Origin: an uncultured Woeseia sp.
Lineage (GTDB): Bacteria; Pseudomonadota; Gammaproteobacteria; Steroidobacterales; Woeseiaceae
Direction of reading: 5' to 3'
NCBI GenBank assembly: GCA_913031125.1
Contig: CAJWFK010000003.1
Coordinates: 1 to 64,000, forward strand
DNA length: 64,000 nucleotides
Shown here one piece after another: positions 50,507-59,751 of the stretch. The notes beneath the pieces were generated by a model. It was not told where the DNA came from. It did not search any database and worked only from the letters and a program-made list of their open reading frames with translations. How positions within the stretch are numbered: position 1 is the stretch's first letter; every line of letters starts with the position of its first letter. The translations under genes were made by a program, and so were the position numbers.

Positions 50507-51148
50507 TTAGCAACCGTAGCGTTCGCGATATGTTAATACTGGCCCAAGGAATTCGCCGTATTCAGAATTACTTTCCAATAGCTCAATTAATTCCTGCAGC
50601 TTAACTATGCTATTCACGGGAGCACTTAGTGCCTGCTCCAGCTCCTGGACCGCGGAGATTGAATCTTGGCCGACTTCCTGTCGGTCGAGGGCAATTACCA
50701 TCCCTGCATTCTCCGCACCTGCGGTGGTTATCAGTTGGTGTGCTTCCCGGCCAGCGGTTCCAGCTGTCACAACATCGTCAATCGTGAGGACCTTGCCTAT
50801 CAGGGGGGCACCGACGATATTGCCGCCCTCTCCATGGGCTTTCATCTCTTTACGGTTATAAGCATATGGAACATTAATATCATGATGTGTAGCTAATGCT
50901 GCAGCCGTAAGGGCTACCAATGGGATGCCCTTATAAGCTGGCCCAAAGAGCATATCGAATTCTATTTTGGCATCAGTAATGGCATGAGCATAGTAAGCTC
51001 CGAGTCGGGACGCAGCATGACCATTAGAAAATAAACCAGCATTAAAAAAATAAGGGCTGGTTCGTCCGGACTTTAAAGTGAATTTACCGAACCGCAGAAC
51101 TCCTAGTTCTAACGCTAGTTGAAGAAATTCACGCTTGTAAGTACGCAT
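50507..51148 (-). CDS. pyrE: Orotate phosphoribosyltransferase
   Basis: Adds phosphoribose to orotate to make OMP in pyrimidine synthesis. The 213 residues have the E. coli length and motifs: FTLKSGRTSPYFFNAGLF (about 22-39), YKGIPLVALTAAALA, the flexible loop KEMKAHGEGGNIVG with the catalytic lysine (about 100-113), and the PRPP-binding VLTIDDVVTAGTAGREA (about 119-135). It is divergent from the exonuclease III/Crc-like gene (130-base gap), the same arrangement as pyrE-crc in Pseudomonas. Confidence 0.96.
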   Translation of the reverse strand: MRTYKREFLQLALELGVLRFGKFTLKSGRTSPYFFNAGLFSNGHAASRLGAYYAHAITDAKIEFDMLFGPAYKGIPLVALTAAALATHHDINVPYAYNRKEMKAHGEGGNIVGAPLIGKVLTIDDVVTAGTAGREAHQLITTAGAENAGMVIALDRQEVGQDSISAVQELEQALSAPVNSIVKLQELIELLESNSEYGEFLGPVLTYRERYGC

Positions 51149-51278
51149 CTTGTTGGACTTATCTCCAGCTTCGGTATGATGGATTGCATCGATGGCGGCG
51201 TACCGAGTATGACACAGGGAATAGTTAATTTCCGTATGCTGAAACTCTTATAAATACGTTCAATATGGAGTACCTAAT

Positions 51279-52052
51279 TTGTTTCGGGTGATTACACTGA
51301 ATGCTAACGGAATTCGTGCGGCGGCTCGCAAGGGATTCTTTACTTGGCTGAAAAAGCAGAAAGCAGACGTGGTCTGCATCCAGGAAACCAAGGCACAGGA
51401 ATATCAGTTAACTGATGATTGTTTCCGGCCAGCCGGTTATTACTGTTACTACGAAGATGCTGTGAAGAAAGGTTACAGTGGCACCGCGATCTATACTCGC
51501 CATGAACCAAAAAGAGTTGTTCGGGGCTGGGGGGTTGAGGAATTTGATAATGAGGGGCGCTACCTTGAGGTTCAGCTTGGCTTTGTCAGCGTGGTCTCCT
51601 TGTATCTTCCCTCAGGCTCCTCTGGAGAAGTGCGACAGGCCGCTAAGTACCGTTTTCTTGATGATTTTACTCCCTATTTGCAGAAATTGAGGCGGCGACG
51701 ACCTGAATATATTTTGTGTGGAGATTGGAATATTGCGCATAAGGAAATAGACCTCAGGAATTGGCGAGCGAACCGGAAGAATTCTGGATTCCTTCCGGAA
51801 GAGCGTGCGTGGATGGATGATTTATTGGGCCCGCAAAAATACGTAGATGCATTCAGGACCATTAACAATAATCCAGATCAATATACCTGGTGGTCTAATC
51901 GGGGTCGGGCCTGGGATAAGAATGTGGGATGGCGATTGGATTACCAGATTGTGACGCCGGGCCTTAAGGACAAGGTCAGGCGCACCACTATCTACAAGAA
52001 AGAGCGATTTTCAGATCATGCGCCATTAACAATGGATTACGACTTGCTATGA
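51279..52052 (+). CDS. Exonuclease III, Crc-like family member with catalytic residues intact
   Basis: Predicted AP endonuclease/3'-5' exonuclease, 257 residues. The catalytic set of exonuclease III is complete: Asn8 (LNANGIRAA), Glu36 (IQETK), Asp149 and Asn151 (CGDWN), and Asp246-His247 (FSDHAP). In length, overall wording (YLPSGSSGE, FLPEERAWMD, GWRLDYQIVTPGL) and position divergent from pyrE, it resembles Crc of Pseudomonas, a homologue that lost catalysis and acts in catabolite repression with Hfq. Here the enzyme should be active. The start is TTG at 51279, supported by GGAG eight bases upstream; the stop overlaps the next gene as ATGA. XthA-type repair nuclease is the safest function. 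Confidence 0.9.
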   Translation: MFRVITLNANGIRAAARKGFFTWLKKQKADVVCIQETKAQEYQLTDDCFRPAGYYCYYEDAVKKGYSGTAIYTRHEPKRVVRGWGVEEFDNEGRYLEVQLGFVSVVSLYLPSGSSGEVRQAAKYRFLDDFTPYLQKLRRRRPEYILCGDWNIAHKEIDLRNWRANRKNSGFLPEERAWMDDLLGPQKYVDAFRTINNNPDQYTWWSNRGRAWDKNVGWRLDYQIVTPGLKDKVRRTTIYKKERFSDHAPLTMDYDLL

Positions 52053-53353
52053 CACCAACTGAGGATCATTCTAGGTCGGGTTGGCGTTACTATTTGCAGC
52101 GACCCGTTCTGGTGATATTTTTCTTGGGGTTTTCGGGCGGCCTACCGTTTCCTTTGGTCTACTCCACATTGACCTATTGGCTGGCGGAAGCAGATATCGT
52201 TCGAAGCACCATCAGTACCTTCGCCTGGCTTGGGTTTGCCTACAGTTTTAAGTTGTTCTGGTCACCTCTGGTCGACTGGGGAAAGTTTCCGATTTTATCC
52301 AACGTTTTAGGCCGTCGCCGATCTTGGCTGCTCGTCTGCCAGGTTGCCTTGCTGGCTAGTTTGGTGTTGTTAGCTAACACTGATCCGAGCAGCGACATGG
52401 TGATGTTTGCCTTGATTGCGGTCATGGTTGCTTTTTTTTCTGCAACCCAAGACATCGTAATCGATGCTTATCGAATTGAATCGGCAGAGGTACGTCTACA
52501 GGGCGTTATGGCAGCTGCCTATCAGTACGGCTATAGGGTAGCAGTCATCGTTGCTACAGCGGGTGCGTTGTTTATCGCCGAAGCTACCTCTTGGAGCACG
52601 GCGTATCAGGTAATGGCAATTTGCATGACGGTCGGTGTGCTCACAACATTGCTCTGTAACGAGCCAACTACGCAGGGTGCGTTGCCGGAACAGTTAACAG
52701 GATCGTGGTCCGAAAAAACGCAGCAATGGATTTATGTTGCCATGGTCCAGCCATTTGTTGATTTTGTGCAAAGGTATGGGAAGTCAGGATTTTTGTGCCT
52801 TGCTTTCATTGGCAGTTTTTATATTAGCGACCGGGTACTGGGTATTATGGCGATGCCATTTTACGAGGATATTGGTTTTACCAAACCTCAGGTGGCAACA
52901 ATTGCCAAATTTTATGGTTTATGGATTTCCATATTAGGGGCAGCTGTAGGCGCGGTCGCGGTCGTTAAATATGGTTTGGCGAGGTGTGTTGTGGTCGCGT
53001 CTGTCCTTATTGTCAGTACAAATTTATTTTTCGTATTGATAGCATTGTCAGGAGCACAATTAGCGCTCCTTACCCTAACGATAAGTTTCGATAACCTTGC
53101 TCTCGGTTTTGGCTCGACAGTAATGATTGCTTACATGTCGAGTCTCGTGAATGCTAAATTTACTGCCACACAGTATGCACTCTTTAGCTCAATAAATACC
53201 TTTTTTGGGAAATTGCTCGCTGGTTTTTCCGGTGATGTGCAATTAGCACTTGGTTGGATTAATTTCTTTTTTTACGCTGCGGCAACAGGAATACCAGCTG
53301 TTATTTTGGCTCTCTTGGTGGCACGCCAGTTATCAAAGGAAAGTCAAGCGTGA
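52049..53353 (+). CDS. AmpG-like MFS permease
   Basis: Major facilitator transporter, 434 residues and about 12 helices, of the AmpG type (inner-membrane import of anhydromuropeptides for cell-wall recycling). The beginning FLGFSGGLPFPLVYSTLTYWLAEADI (about 25-50) and FAWLGFAYSFKLFWSPLVD with RRRSWLL are characteristic; DIVIDAYRIE follows near 135. The ATG overlaps the exonuclease stop and the last codons overlap the Rieske gene, so three unrelated-looking genes are translationally chained. There is no ampD or beta-lactamase gene here. The AmpG call is by motif; other MFS substrates remain possible. Confidence 0.83.
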   Translation: MTPTEDHSRSGWRYYLQRPVLVIFFLGFSGGLPFPLVYSTLTYWLAEADIVRSTISTFAWLGFAYSFKLFWSPLVDWGKFPILSNVLGRRRSWLLVCQVALLASLVLLANTDPSSDMVMFALIAVMVAFFSATQDIVIDAYRIESAEVRLQGVMAAAYQYGYRVAVIVATAGALFIAEATSWSTAYQVMAICMTVGVLTTLLCNEPTTQGALPEQLTGSWSEKTQQWIYVAMVQPFVDFVQRYGKSGFLCLAFIGSFYISDRVLGIMAMPFYEDIGFTKPQVATIAKFYGLWISILGAAVGAVAVVKYGLARCVVVASVLIVSTNLFFVLIALSGAQLALLTLTISFDNLALGFGSTVMIAYMSSLVNAKFTATQYALFSSINTFFGKLLAGFSGDVQLALGWINFFFYAAATGIPAVILALLVARQLSKESQA

Positions 53354-53715
53354 GGCCAGCTGAATTCACGGAAGTTGTGGTATGCAAATTCAAGGATCTA
53401 GATGATCCGGGTTGTAAGGAGTTTCACATTGGTGATGGCGATTGGCCCTTTAAGGGATTCGTTGTTCGAAAGGGCAACGCTATTTTTGCTTACCAAAACT
53501 ATTGTATGCATGTTGGGCATCCACTGAATTGGTTACCTGATCGTTTCCTGACTAAGGACAAGAAGAATATTGTTTGCTCATCGCATGGTGCAATGTATGC
53601 GGTAGAGAGTGGCTTATGTGTTGCAGGGCCCTGTAGAGGTAAAAAATTATCTCCTGTTGATGCAGAAGTTCGAGATGGGCAGGTAGTGGTGCGCGGACCA
53701 GCAGGGGCATCCTAA
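53350..53715 (+). CDS. Rieske [2Fe-2S] domain protein
   Basis: Soluble Rieske-type iron-sulphur protein of 121 residues with no signal peptide or membrane helix, so a cytoplasmic ferredoxin-like electron carrier or regulator of a redox enzyme. Cluster ligands are Cys52 and His54 (CMHVGHP) and Cys76 and His79 (CSSHG). The C-terminal half AVESGLCVAGPCRGKKLSPVDAEVRDGQVVV is typical of Rieske ferredoxins. The start is GTG at 53350, overlapping the permease stop (GTGA). No oxygenase or reductase is beside it; its partner cannot be named. Confidence 0.87.
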   Translation: MRPAEFTEVVVCKFKDLDDPGCKEFHIGDGDWPFKGFVVRKGNAIFAYQNYCMHVGHPLNWLPDRFLTKDKKNIVCSSHGAMYAVESGLCVAGPCRGKKLSPVDAEVRDGQVVVRGPAGAS

Positions 53716-53722
53716 TCGGTTG

Positions 53723-54415
53723 TTAGGGGGACCGGATAAATTTCCAGTCCCATATTTGGTGGCCCTTTGCTATCCCCCTGGATTCAAATTTTGTCGTTTG
53801 TCGGTCAATTGGTCTATCGCCACAATGTTCTCTCCTTTCTTCTAACTCGAAAACGTCCGATTCACTCATTACCGCATCGATTTGTTCGGCATAGTTGGCC
53901 CAGTCAGTCGCTATGTGCAAGCTTCCGCCCGGACGAAGCTTCTCACCAACCAGATCGACAAATGGAGTGCGTAGTAACCGTCTTTTGTGGTGTCTTTTTT
54001 TAGGCCATGGGTCCGGGAAAAGCAAATTCATTCTGGTGATAGATTCGTCAGAAATTCGTTCCCGAAGTACTTCCACTGCGTCTTGTATAACTATCCTGAG
54101 GTTCGAAATACCAGCTTTGCTGGCTATGAGCAAACAATGACCGACACCTGGTTCGTGCACCTCTACGCCTAAAAAGTCCTGTTCAGGATGTTGTTGCGCG
54201 GCGCATACTAATGCTTCGCCATTGCCAAATCCTATATCCAGTACTCTATCTGCCTGACGGCCAAAAATGTTGTCGAAGTCTAAAGGTTCTTCTTTGGGGC
54301 CAACGCCATAAGTAGATAAAAGGTCTCTGATCGCCCGCTGCTGTGACCCGGTCATCCGGCCGGTACGGCGAACAAAACTCCGAACGGTGCGTGGTGTGCG
54401 CCCGAAGCTAATCAT
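53723..54415 (-). CDS. trmB: tRNA (guanine46-N7)-methyltransferase
   Basis: Makes m7G46 in tRNA. From the ATG at 54415 the 230 residues begin ISFGRTPRTVRSFVRRTGRMTGSQ, as expected for TrmB. The SAM site is VLDIGFGNGEALV (about 57-69), and the catalytic/tRNA region is LLFPDPWPKKRHHKRRLL (about 131-148). The end has the TKFESRGIAKGHQIWDW segment. A TTG at 54457 would lengthen it into ubiB and is less likely. The chosen start overlaps the 3' end of ubiB by 8 bases. It converges on the Rieske gene. Confidence 0.95.
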   Translation of the reverse strand: MISFGRTPRTVRSFVRRTGRMTGSQQRAIRDLLSTYGVGPKEEPLDFDNIFGRQADRVLDIGFGNGEALVCAAQQHPEQDFLGVEVHEPGVGHCLLIASKAGISNLRIVIQDAVEVLRERISDESITRMNLLFPDPWPKKRHHKRRLLRTPFVDLVGEKLRPGGSLHIATDWANYAEQIDAVMSESDVFELEERREHCGDRPIDRQTTKFESRGIAKGHQIWDWKFIRSP

Positions 54416-56045
54416 CGGTGGGTCGTCCGGCAATTGCTGCGATTGTGCCAGCACCAATTAGCAGCCAACCGGCCAATGACGTAGCTCCCAAAGTAATGAC
54501 AACGATGCCAGAGAGAAAGGCGGTAACGCCGATTGCCAGCAGATATCGTTGTTTCTGCTGCTTTTTTGATTGGCTTCTTATCTTTGCCAGTTCAATAGAG
54601 GTTAAAACAAATGGTGATTTGTTCTGAGAAATTTGTTCCGTCATGAAACGCACAATGCTCGGAAGCGCCTGCATTGCCTCGCTAATCTGCGGAAGATCAT
54701 CTCTAATTTTTGCAATGGTAGCGCTTGGACCAATTTGATCTGCCATCCATCGACGCAAAATCGGGTGCGCAGTTTTCCAAAGATCTAGCTCTGGATAAAG
54801 CTCACGGCCAAGGCCTTCAATGTTAAATAGTGTTTTTTGCAGCAAAATTAATTGGGGTTGAATCTCCATGTTGAACTGCCGGGCAGTATCAAAAAGGCGA
54901 AGCATTACTTGGGCAAATGAAATTTGCGATAGTGGTTTGTTAAATATTGGTTCGCAGACAGACCTGACTGCTGATTCCAATTCATCAATTCGCGTTTCCG
55001 TCGGCACCCACCCCGAATCGATGTGTAGTTTCGCAATACGATGGTAGTCGCGGTCAAAAAACGCAAGAAAGTTGCCTGCTAAATATTTCTGGTCCAGCGG
55101 ACTAAGGGTACCGACAATTCCAAAGTCGACAGCAGCGTAGAGGGGTTTTTCCGGATTATCTACTATGACGAAAATATTTCCGGGGTGCATGTCGGCGTGA
55201 AAGAAATTGTGATGGAATACTTGGGTGAAGAAAATTTCTACACCATTCTCTGCAAGTACTTGGATGTTTGTTCCGGCTGTTCGTAGGGCTTCTAGGTCGC
55301 TAATTGGCACGCCATAAATGCGTTCTTGCACCAATACTTGGGGCTTACAGTGATCGAAATAGACCTCCGGCACATACAGCATTTCAGAATCTTCGAAGTT
55401 GCGTTTTAATTGAGCTGTGTTAGCTGCTTCACGCATAAGATCGAGTTCATTAATAATGGTTTTTTCGTATTCGGCGACAACTTCTAGGGGCCGAAGCCTT
55501 TTACCTAGGTTCCAGTATCGATCGGCAAGTCCGGCTAGCGCATACAAGACCTCGATATCGCGCTCGATCAGCTTGCGTACTCCGGGACGGAGTAATTTAA
55601 CAATGACTTCAGTGCCATCATGTAATTTAGCTGTGTGTATTTGGGCGATTGAAGCAGCGGCAAATGGCTCTTCGTCGAATCGTGCAAATATGTTATGTAC
55701 GGGTTGACCATACGCCCTATCCAAAATATCGATGGCCTCATTTGCTGGAAACGGCGGTACCCGATCCTGCAGCATAGCCAGCTCGTCGGCAATATCCGGT
55801 GGTAAGAGATCACGGCGTGTTGAAATTGCCTGTCCGAATTTTACAAATATTGGTCCCAGTTCGATTAGAGCTAACCGGATACGCTTCCCCAAAGGTTCGG
55901 AAACATCTCTGGCCTTAGGGAGTAGATAAAAAATAAAGCGCAGCGGTCGAAGGAAATGAATCGTGGTGATCATGTCCTGTAAGCCATAACGTACCAGGAC
56001 ACGTTGAATCCCGATCATTCGAAGGATTGATTTCTTGCTCCACAT
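54408..56045 (-). CDS. ubiB: Ubiquinone biosynthesis kinase-like protein UbiB
   Basis: Atypical protein-kinase-like ATPase needed for ubiquinone synthesis. The 545 residues show the KxGQ-type motif FVKFGQAISTRRDLLPPDIADELAMLQDRVPPF (about 69-101), FAAASIAQIHTAKL with the Ala-rich nucleotide loop, HADMHPGNIFV (catalytic loop, near 285) and DFGIVG, then a C-terminal pair of membrane helices. It follows ubiJ after 2 bases and overlaps trmB, continuing the ubiE-ubiJ-ubiB operon, the standard gammaproteobacterial order. Confidence 0.95.
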   Translation of the reverse strand: MWSKKSILRMIGIQRVLVRYGLQDMITTIHFLRPLRFIFYLLPKARDVSEPLGKRIRLALIELGPIFVKFGQAISTRRDLLPPDIADELAMLQDRVPPFPANEAIDILDRAYGQPVHNIFARFDEEPFAAASIAQIHTAKLHDGTEVIVKLLRPGVRKLIERDIEVLYALAGLADRYWNLGKRLRPLEVVAEYEKTIINELDLMREAANTAQLKRNFEDSEMLYVPEVYFDHCKPQVLVQERIYGVPISDLEALRTAGTNIQVLAENGVEIFFTQVFHHNFFHADMHPGNIFVIVDNPEKPLYAAVDFGIVGTLSPLDQKYLAGNFLAFFDRDYHRIAKLHIDSGWVPTETRIDELESAVRSVCEPIFNKPLSQISFAQVMLRLFDTARQFNMEIQPQLILLQKTLFNIEGLGRELYPELDLWKTAHPILRRWMADQIGPSATIAKIRDDLPQISEAMQALPSIVRFMTEQISQNKSPFVLTSIELAKIRSQSKKQQKQRYLLAIGVTAFLSGIVVITLGATSLAGWLLIGAGTIAAIAGRPTDD

Positions 56046-56047
56046 GG

Positions 56048-56656
56048 CTAGGCTCGATCTTTTTCGAGGCGCTGTATTCTAGCCTCGAAACGTGCCACAT
56101 CATCCCGCAGATCATCTACCGACTTACGAAATTTTCTCATATCATAGCTGTTCGGCAGAACTTCACTTTCTTCCTGCAAATAATCTGTGAGGTTTTGCTT
56201 TAGGGTCTTGTGCGCCCCTCTAGTCCAGTGCCGGATACCCCGACCGAGCTTTCCTATTTCATGGGCTGGGATATCTCCAATAATAGTGGACAATTCTTCT
56301 TCAAAATCTGGCTGGCTATATTTAATTAATTTGCGAAATTGCTGGGCAACAAGCGCATCCCCACTGATTTCTACCACACCATCTCTGATTAACTCTTCGC
56401 CATACCCGCTGCTAAGTCTGGCGAGTGCAAATAGTGAACCGGATAACATGACATCTGACTCACTGCCGTTGGCTCCGGATATTAACAGCTGTCCATCCGC
56501 AACCAGCAAATGCACAGTAACCTCAGATTCTGTGACGAACAAAGCAAATATGCGGCCCTCCAGTTTGGTGCACAAATCACGTGCCGGCGTTTTTGCCTGA
56601 ATTTGACGATTCAGTATCCTGATCGCTGGTTGAAACAATTTTTCGATCATGTCCAT
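56048..56656 (-). CDS. ubiJ: Ubiquinone biosynthesis accessory factor UbiJ (SCP2 domain)
   Basis: Lipid-binding accessory protein of the ubiquinone biosynthesis complex. The product, 202 residues from the ATG at 56656 (or 200 from 56650), has an SCP2 sterol-carrier-like domain in the first 100 residues (FALFVTESEVTVHLLVADGQLLI, VMLSGSLFALARLSSG) and a C-terminal coiled coil (SVDDLRDDVARFEARIQRLEK). Domain, length and position between ubiE and ubiB identify it. The longer frame from 56695 would overlap ubiE by 32 bases and adds an unlikely His-rich start. Confidence 0.9.
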   Translation of the reverse strand: MDMIEKLFQPAIRILNRQIQAKTPARDLCTKLEGRIFALFVTESEVTVHLLVADGQLLISGANGSESDVMLSGSLFALARLSSGYGEELIRDGVVEISGDALVAQQFRKLIKYSQPDFEEELSTIIGDIPAHEIGKLGRGIRHWTRGAHKTLKQNLTDYLQEESEVLPNSYDMRKFRKSVDDLRDDVARFEARIQRLEKDRA

Positions 56657-56663
56657 TTTATGA

Positions 56664-57410
56664 TTATGATGTGCGGTAACCGATGTGAAGTGCAACTACA
56701 CCCCCTACCAGATTGTGATAACGGCAACGCTCGAAGCCAGCTTCTTTGAGCATTGTTAGAAGTGTTTCCTGATTAGGATGCATCCGGATCGACTCAGCAA
56801 GATACTCATAACTGCTTGAGTCATTTGCAACGAGCTTTCCAAGCATTGGCAGTACTTTGAAAGAATAAAGGTCATAAGCCGACTTTAGCTGCTTTGCAGG
56901 TTCTGAAAATTCAAGCACGAGTAACTTTCCGCCAGGTTTCAGCACGTTGAACATCGAGCCTAAAGCGGCATTTTTGTCAGTTACATTTCTAAGGCCGAAA
57001 GCGATACTGATGCAGTCGAAGCTTGAGTGCTTGAAAGGAAGGTTCTCAGCATTGACTTGAGCGATTGACAGATTACCGGCTATTCCTGCATCAATTAGTC
57101 GTCGACGCCCTTCCCGCAGCATGGCGATATTTATGTCAGCCAGAATTACGTGACCGTCTTTGCCTACTTTTTTAGCAAATTGCTTTGCAAGATCCCCTGT
57201 TCCCCCAGCTAAGTCGAGAATGATATGTCCTGGTTGCACTGCAGAGTGCTCAATTGTGAAATGTTTCCAGAGTCGATGTAATCCTACCGACATCAAGTCA
57301 TTCATGAGATCATATCTGTGGGCGACCGAATCGAATACACTACGAACTCGCGCAGCCTTTTCTTCGACGGCAACAGTTTCATAGCCAAAATGTGTGGTTT
57401 TCTTATTCAT
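56664..57410 (-). CDS. ubiE: Ubiquinone/menaquinone C-methyltransferase UbiE
   Basis: SAM-dependent C-methylation in ubiquinone synthesis. The 248 residues start [22 protein letters not shown], then [25 protein letters not shown], the SAM motif [14 protein letters not shown] (about 67-80), [15 protein letters not shown] and the C-terminal [18 protein letters not shown], all characteristic. Start ATG at 57410. First gene of ubiE-ubiJ-ubiB; the 70-base gap to the DUF971 gene should hold its promoter. Confidence 0.97.
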   Translation of the reverse strand: MNKKTTHFGYETVAVEEKAARVRSVFDSVAHRYDLMNDLMSVGLHRLWKHFTIEHSAVQPGHIILDLAGGTGDLAKQFAKKVGKDGHVILADINIAMLREGRRRLIDAGIAGNLSIAQVNAENLPFKHSSFDCISIAFGLRNVTDKNAALGSMFNVLKPGGKLLVLEFSEPAKQLKSAYDLYSFKVLPMLGKLVANDSSSYEYLAESIRMHPNQETLLTMLKEAGFERCRYHNLVGGVVALHIGYRTS

Positions 57411-57480
57411 GTCGCCAAGTGAGATGTCACACCCGTATGGTATGAGGTTCCAACAATTATTCTTTTAGTTATTGCGCCGG

Positions 57481-57831
57481 CTAACGAGCATACCCTTCTG
57501 TAGCAAGACGGTCGAGATACTCTTGCCACCTTATTGGTTGCTCAGTACCCAATTCGTACAAATAATTCCAGGTATACAGACCGGTATCGTGTCCGTCGTT
57601 AAATATTATTTTAATTGCATAGTGCCCGACGGGCTCAATTTCATCTATTTCTACATTTTGTTTATTGACCTGCAGGGTCCCTTCACCAGGGCCATGTCCA
57701 CGAACTTCCGCTGATGGTGAATTGACTCGCAGGTATTCGAAGGGAAGATCGAAATTTCGCCCGTTCTCAAAAGAAATAGTTAGAAGACGAGATTTTTTGC
57801 GGAGGCGAATTTCTAGCGGTACTTTATCCAT
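57481..57831 (-). CDS. DUF971 domain protein
   Basis: Small protein of 116 residues in the DUF971 family (gamma-butyrobetaine hydroxylase N-terminal-like domain), often linked with Fe-S metabolism and found between hslU and ubiE. Family wording: IRLRKKSRLLTISFENGRNFDLPFEYLRVNSPSAEVRGHG, and GHYAIKIIFNDGHDTGLYTWNYL. No conserved cysteines. It starts 9 bases after the hslU stop, so it is probably in the hslVU operon. Precise function unknown. Confidence 0.9.
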   Translation of the reverse strand: MDKVPLEIRLRKKSRLLTISFENGRNFDLPFEYLRVNSPSAEVRGHGPGEGTLQVNKQNVEIDEIEPVGHYAIKIIFNDGHDTGLYTWNYLYELGTEQPIRWQEYLDRLATEGYAR

Positions 57832-57840
57832 CGAAAATGT

Positions 57841-59181
57841 TTATAGGATATAGCGGCTCAGGTCTTCATTGTTAGATAATTCCGTTAGATGCTCATCAAC
57901 ATAGTCCGCTGTTACTGTGACAGCCGTACCGCTTTTGTCGGAAGCTTGAAACGAAATCGTCTCCAGTAATCTTTCCATTACCGTATGTAATCGTCGGGCA
58001 CCAATATTTTCAGTGTTTTCGTTAACGTGGAACGCGACTTCGGCGAGTCGCTGCACAGCGTCCTCTGTAAAATCTAGGTTCACATCCTCAGTAGAAATGA
58101 GCGCTGTATATTGCGAGGTGAGGGACGCATCGGGTTCTGTAAGGATTTTCACAAAATCATTCGTGGTTAAAGACTTTAGTTCGACCCTAATCGGGAAACG
58201 GCCTTGTAACTCGGGAATAAGGTCGGAAGGCTTTGAAACATGAAAAGCACCCGATGCTATAAACAGAATATGGTCCGTTTTAACCATCCCGTACCGGGTA
58301 TTTACCGTGCATCCTTCGACAAGGGGCAAGAGATCACGTTGCACTCCTTCCCGAGATACATCGGCCCCGATAGTTTCTGAGCGTCTTGTTACTTTGTCGA
58401 TTTCGTCTAGAAATACAATGCCATGTTGTTCAACTGCCTCCAACGCGCGTGTTTTTAGTTCTTCCTCATCAACCATGTGGGCTGCTTCTTCGTCTGTAAG
58501 AAGTCTCATGGCATCTTTTACTTTGAGCTTCTTGGTCGTTTGACGATTGGTGCCCATATTTTGGAACATGCCCTGTAATTGGTTGGTCATCTCCTCCATA
58601 CCAGGTGGTGCCATTATCTCGATGCCGACTGGGATACTCTGAACTTCAATTTCGATTTCTTTGTCGTCAAGCTTCCCTTCACGCAGCATTTTTCGAAATT
58701 TTTGCCGGGTATCGTTGTCTTGACTATCTGCTTCGTTGGTTGCTGCGAAACCAGGTGACGAAGAAGGAGGAGGAAGCAAGGCATCTAGCACTCGTTCCTC
58801 TGCTGCATCTTCAGCACGATGTCTCACCTTTGCCATCTCCACTTCTCGAGTCATTTTGACCGCAATATCCATTAAGTCCCGAACAATGCTGTCTACTTCT
58901 CTACCAACGTACCCGACTTCGGTGAATTTAGTAGCTTCCACTTTTATAAACGGTGCGCCGGCAAGTTTTGCAAGTCGGCGCGATATTTCAGTTTTACCTA
59001 CTCCTGTCGGCCCTATCATCAGTATGTTTTTTGGGGTAATTTCGCTTCTCAGCGGCTCATTGACCTGAATACGCCGCCAACGATTGCGCAACGCAATTGC
59101 AACTGCTCTTTTTGCATCGTTTTGACCAACGATGTGCTTATCAAGTTCCTGGACAATTTCTCTGGGGGTCATCTGTGACAT
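57841..59181 (-). CDS. hslU: ATP-dependent protease ATPase subunit HslU
   Basis: AAA+ unfoldase of the HslUV (ClpYQ) protease. The 446 residues begin [20 protein letters not shown]. Walker A is GPTGVGKT (57-64), the pore motif GYVGR lies near 93, an intermediate I domain spans roughly 110-240, Walker B is VFLDEIDKV, and the C-terminus ends in RYIL, which fits the HslV-docking tail. It is 18 bases downstream of hslV. In E. coli hslVU is sigma-32 dependent; rpoH is also in this window, but I did not identify a sigma-32 promoter here. Confidence 0.97.
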   Translation of the reverse strand: MSQMTPREIVQELDKHIVGQNDAKRAVAIALRNRWRRIQVNEPLRSEITPKNILMIGPTGVGKTEISRRLAKLAGAPFIKVEATKFTEVGYVGREVDSIVRDLMDIAVKMTREVEMAKVRHRAEDAAEERVLDALLPPPSSSPGFAATNEADSQDNDTRQKFRKMLREGKLDDKEIEIEVQSIPVGIEIMAPPGMEEMTNQLQGMFQNMGTNRQTTKKLKVKDAMRLLTDEEAAHMVDEEELKTRALEAVEQHGIVFLDEIDKVTRRSETIGADVSREGVQRDLLPLVEGCTVNTRYGMVKTDHILFIASGAFHVSKPSDLIPELQGRFPIRVELKSLTTNDFVKILTEPDASLTSQYTALISTEDVNLDFTEDAVQRLAEVAFHVNENTENIGARRLHTVMERLLETISFQASDKSGTAVTVTADYVDEHLTELSNNEDLSRYIL

Positions 59182-59199
59182 CGAAATATACTTCTACGC

Positions 59200-59739
59200 T
59201 TAATCTGAATCGATTTCTTCAATAATAATATTCTGGTTTGTAAATACGCAGATATCGCCTGCTATGTTCAATGCTTTTTCAACAATTTCGTGAGCTTCTA
59301 ATTCCGTATTTTGCAAAAGGGCGAGGGCAGCTGCTTGCGCATAGGGTCCACCAGAGCCTATGGCTGTCATATTATGCTCTGGTTCAATAACGTCTCCATT
59401 ACCGGAAATAATAAAGGAACTCTCTTTGTCTGCGACACACAATAGTGCTTCCAGTCGTCTCAATCGGCGGTCGGTCCGCCATTCTTTTGCGAGTTCAATA
59501 GCAGCGCGGGTGAGTTTTCCATATTGTTCCATTTTGGTTTCGAACAACTCAAAAAGGGTAAATGCATCGGCGGTTCCCCCGGCAAATCCTGCGATAACGT
59601 TGCCATGTGTTAGGAGTCGAACTTTTCGTGCGTTGCCTTTCATGATTGTATTGCCAATACTCACCTGTCCATCGCCTCCGATGGCAACTTTGCCATTGCG
59701 CCGTACCGAGACAATCGTTGTACCTCTATATTGTTCCAT
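59200..59739 (-). CDS. hslV: ATP-dependent protease peptidase subunit HslV
   Basis: Threonine peptidase of HslUV. The 179 residues begin [14 protein letters not shown]; the catalytic threonine is Thr7, exposed after removal of the short leader seen in many proteobacteria. The rest is typical: [41 protein letters not shown], and [29 protein letters not shown]. It starts 12 bases after xerC ends, so the segment DUF484-xerC-hslV-hslU-DUF971 may be transcribed together. Confidence 0.97.
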   Translation of the reverse strand: MEQYRGTTIVSVRRNGKVAIGGDGQVSIGNTIMKGNARKVRLLTHGNVIAGFAGGTADAFTLFELFETKMEQYGKLTRAAIELAKEWRTDRRLRRLEALLCVADKESSFIISGNGDVIEPEHNMTAIGSGGPYAQAAALALLQNTELEAHEIVEKALNIAGDICVFTNQNIIIEEIDSD

Positions 59740-59751
59740 ATGATGAGTCTC

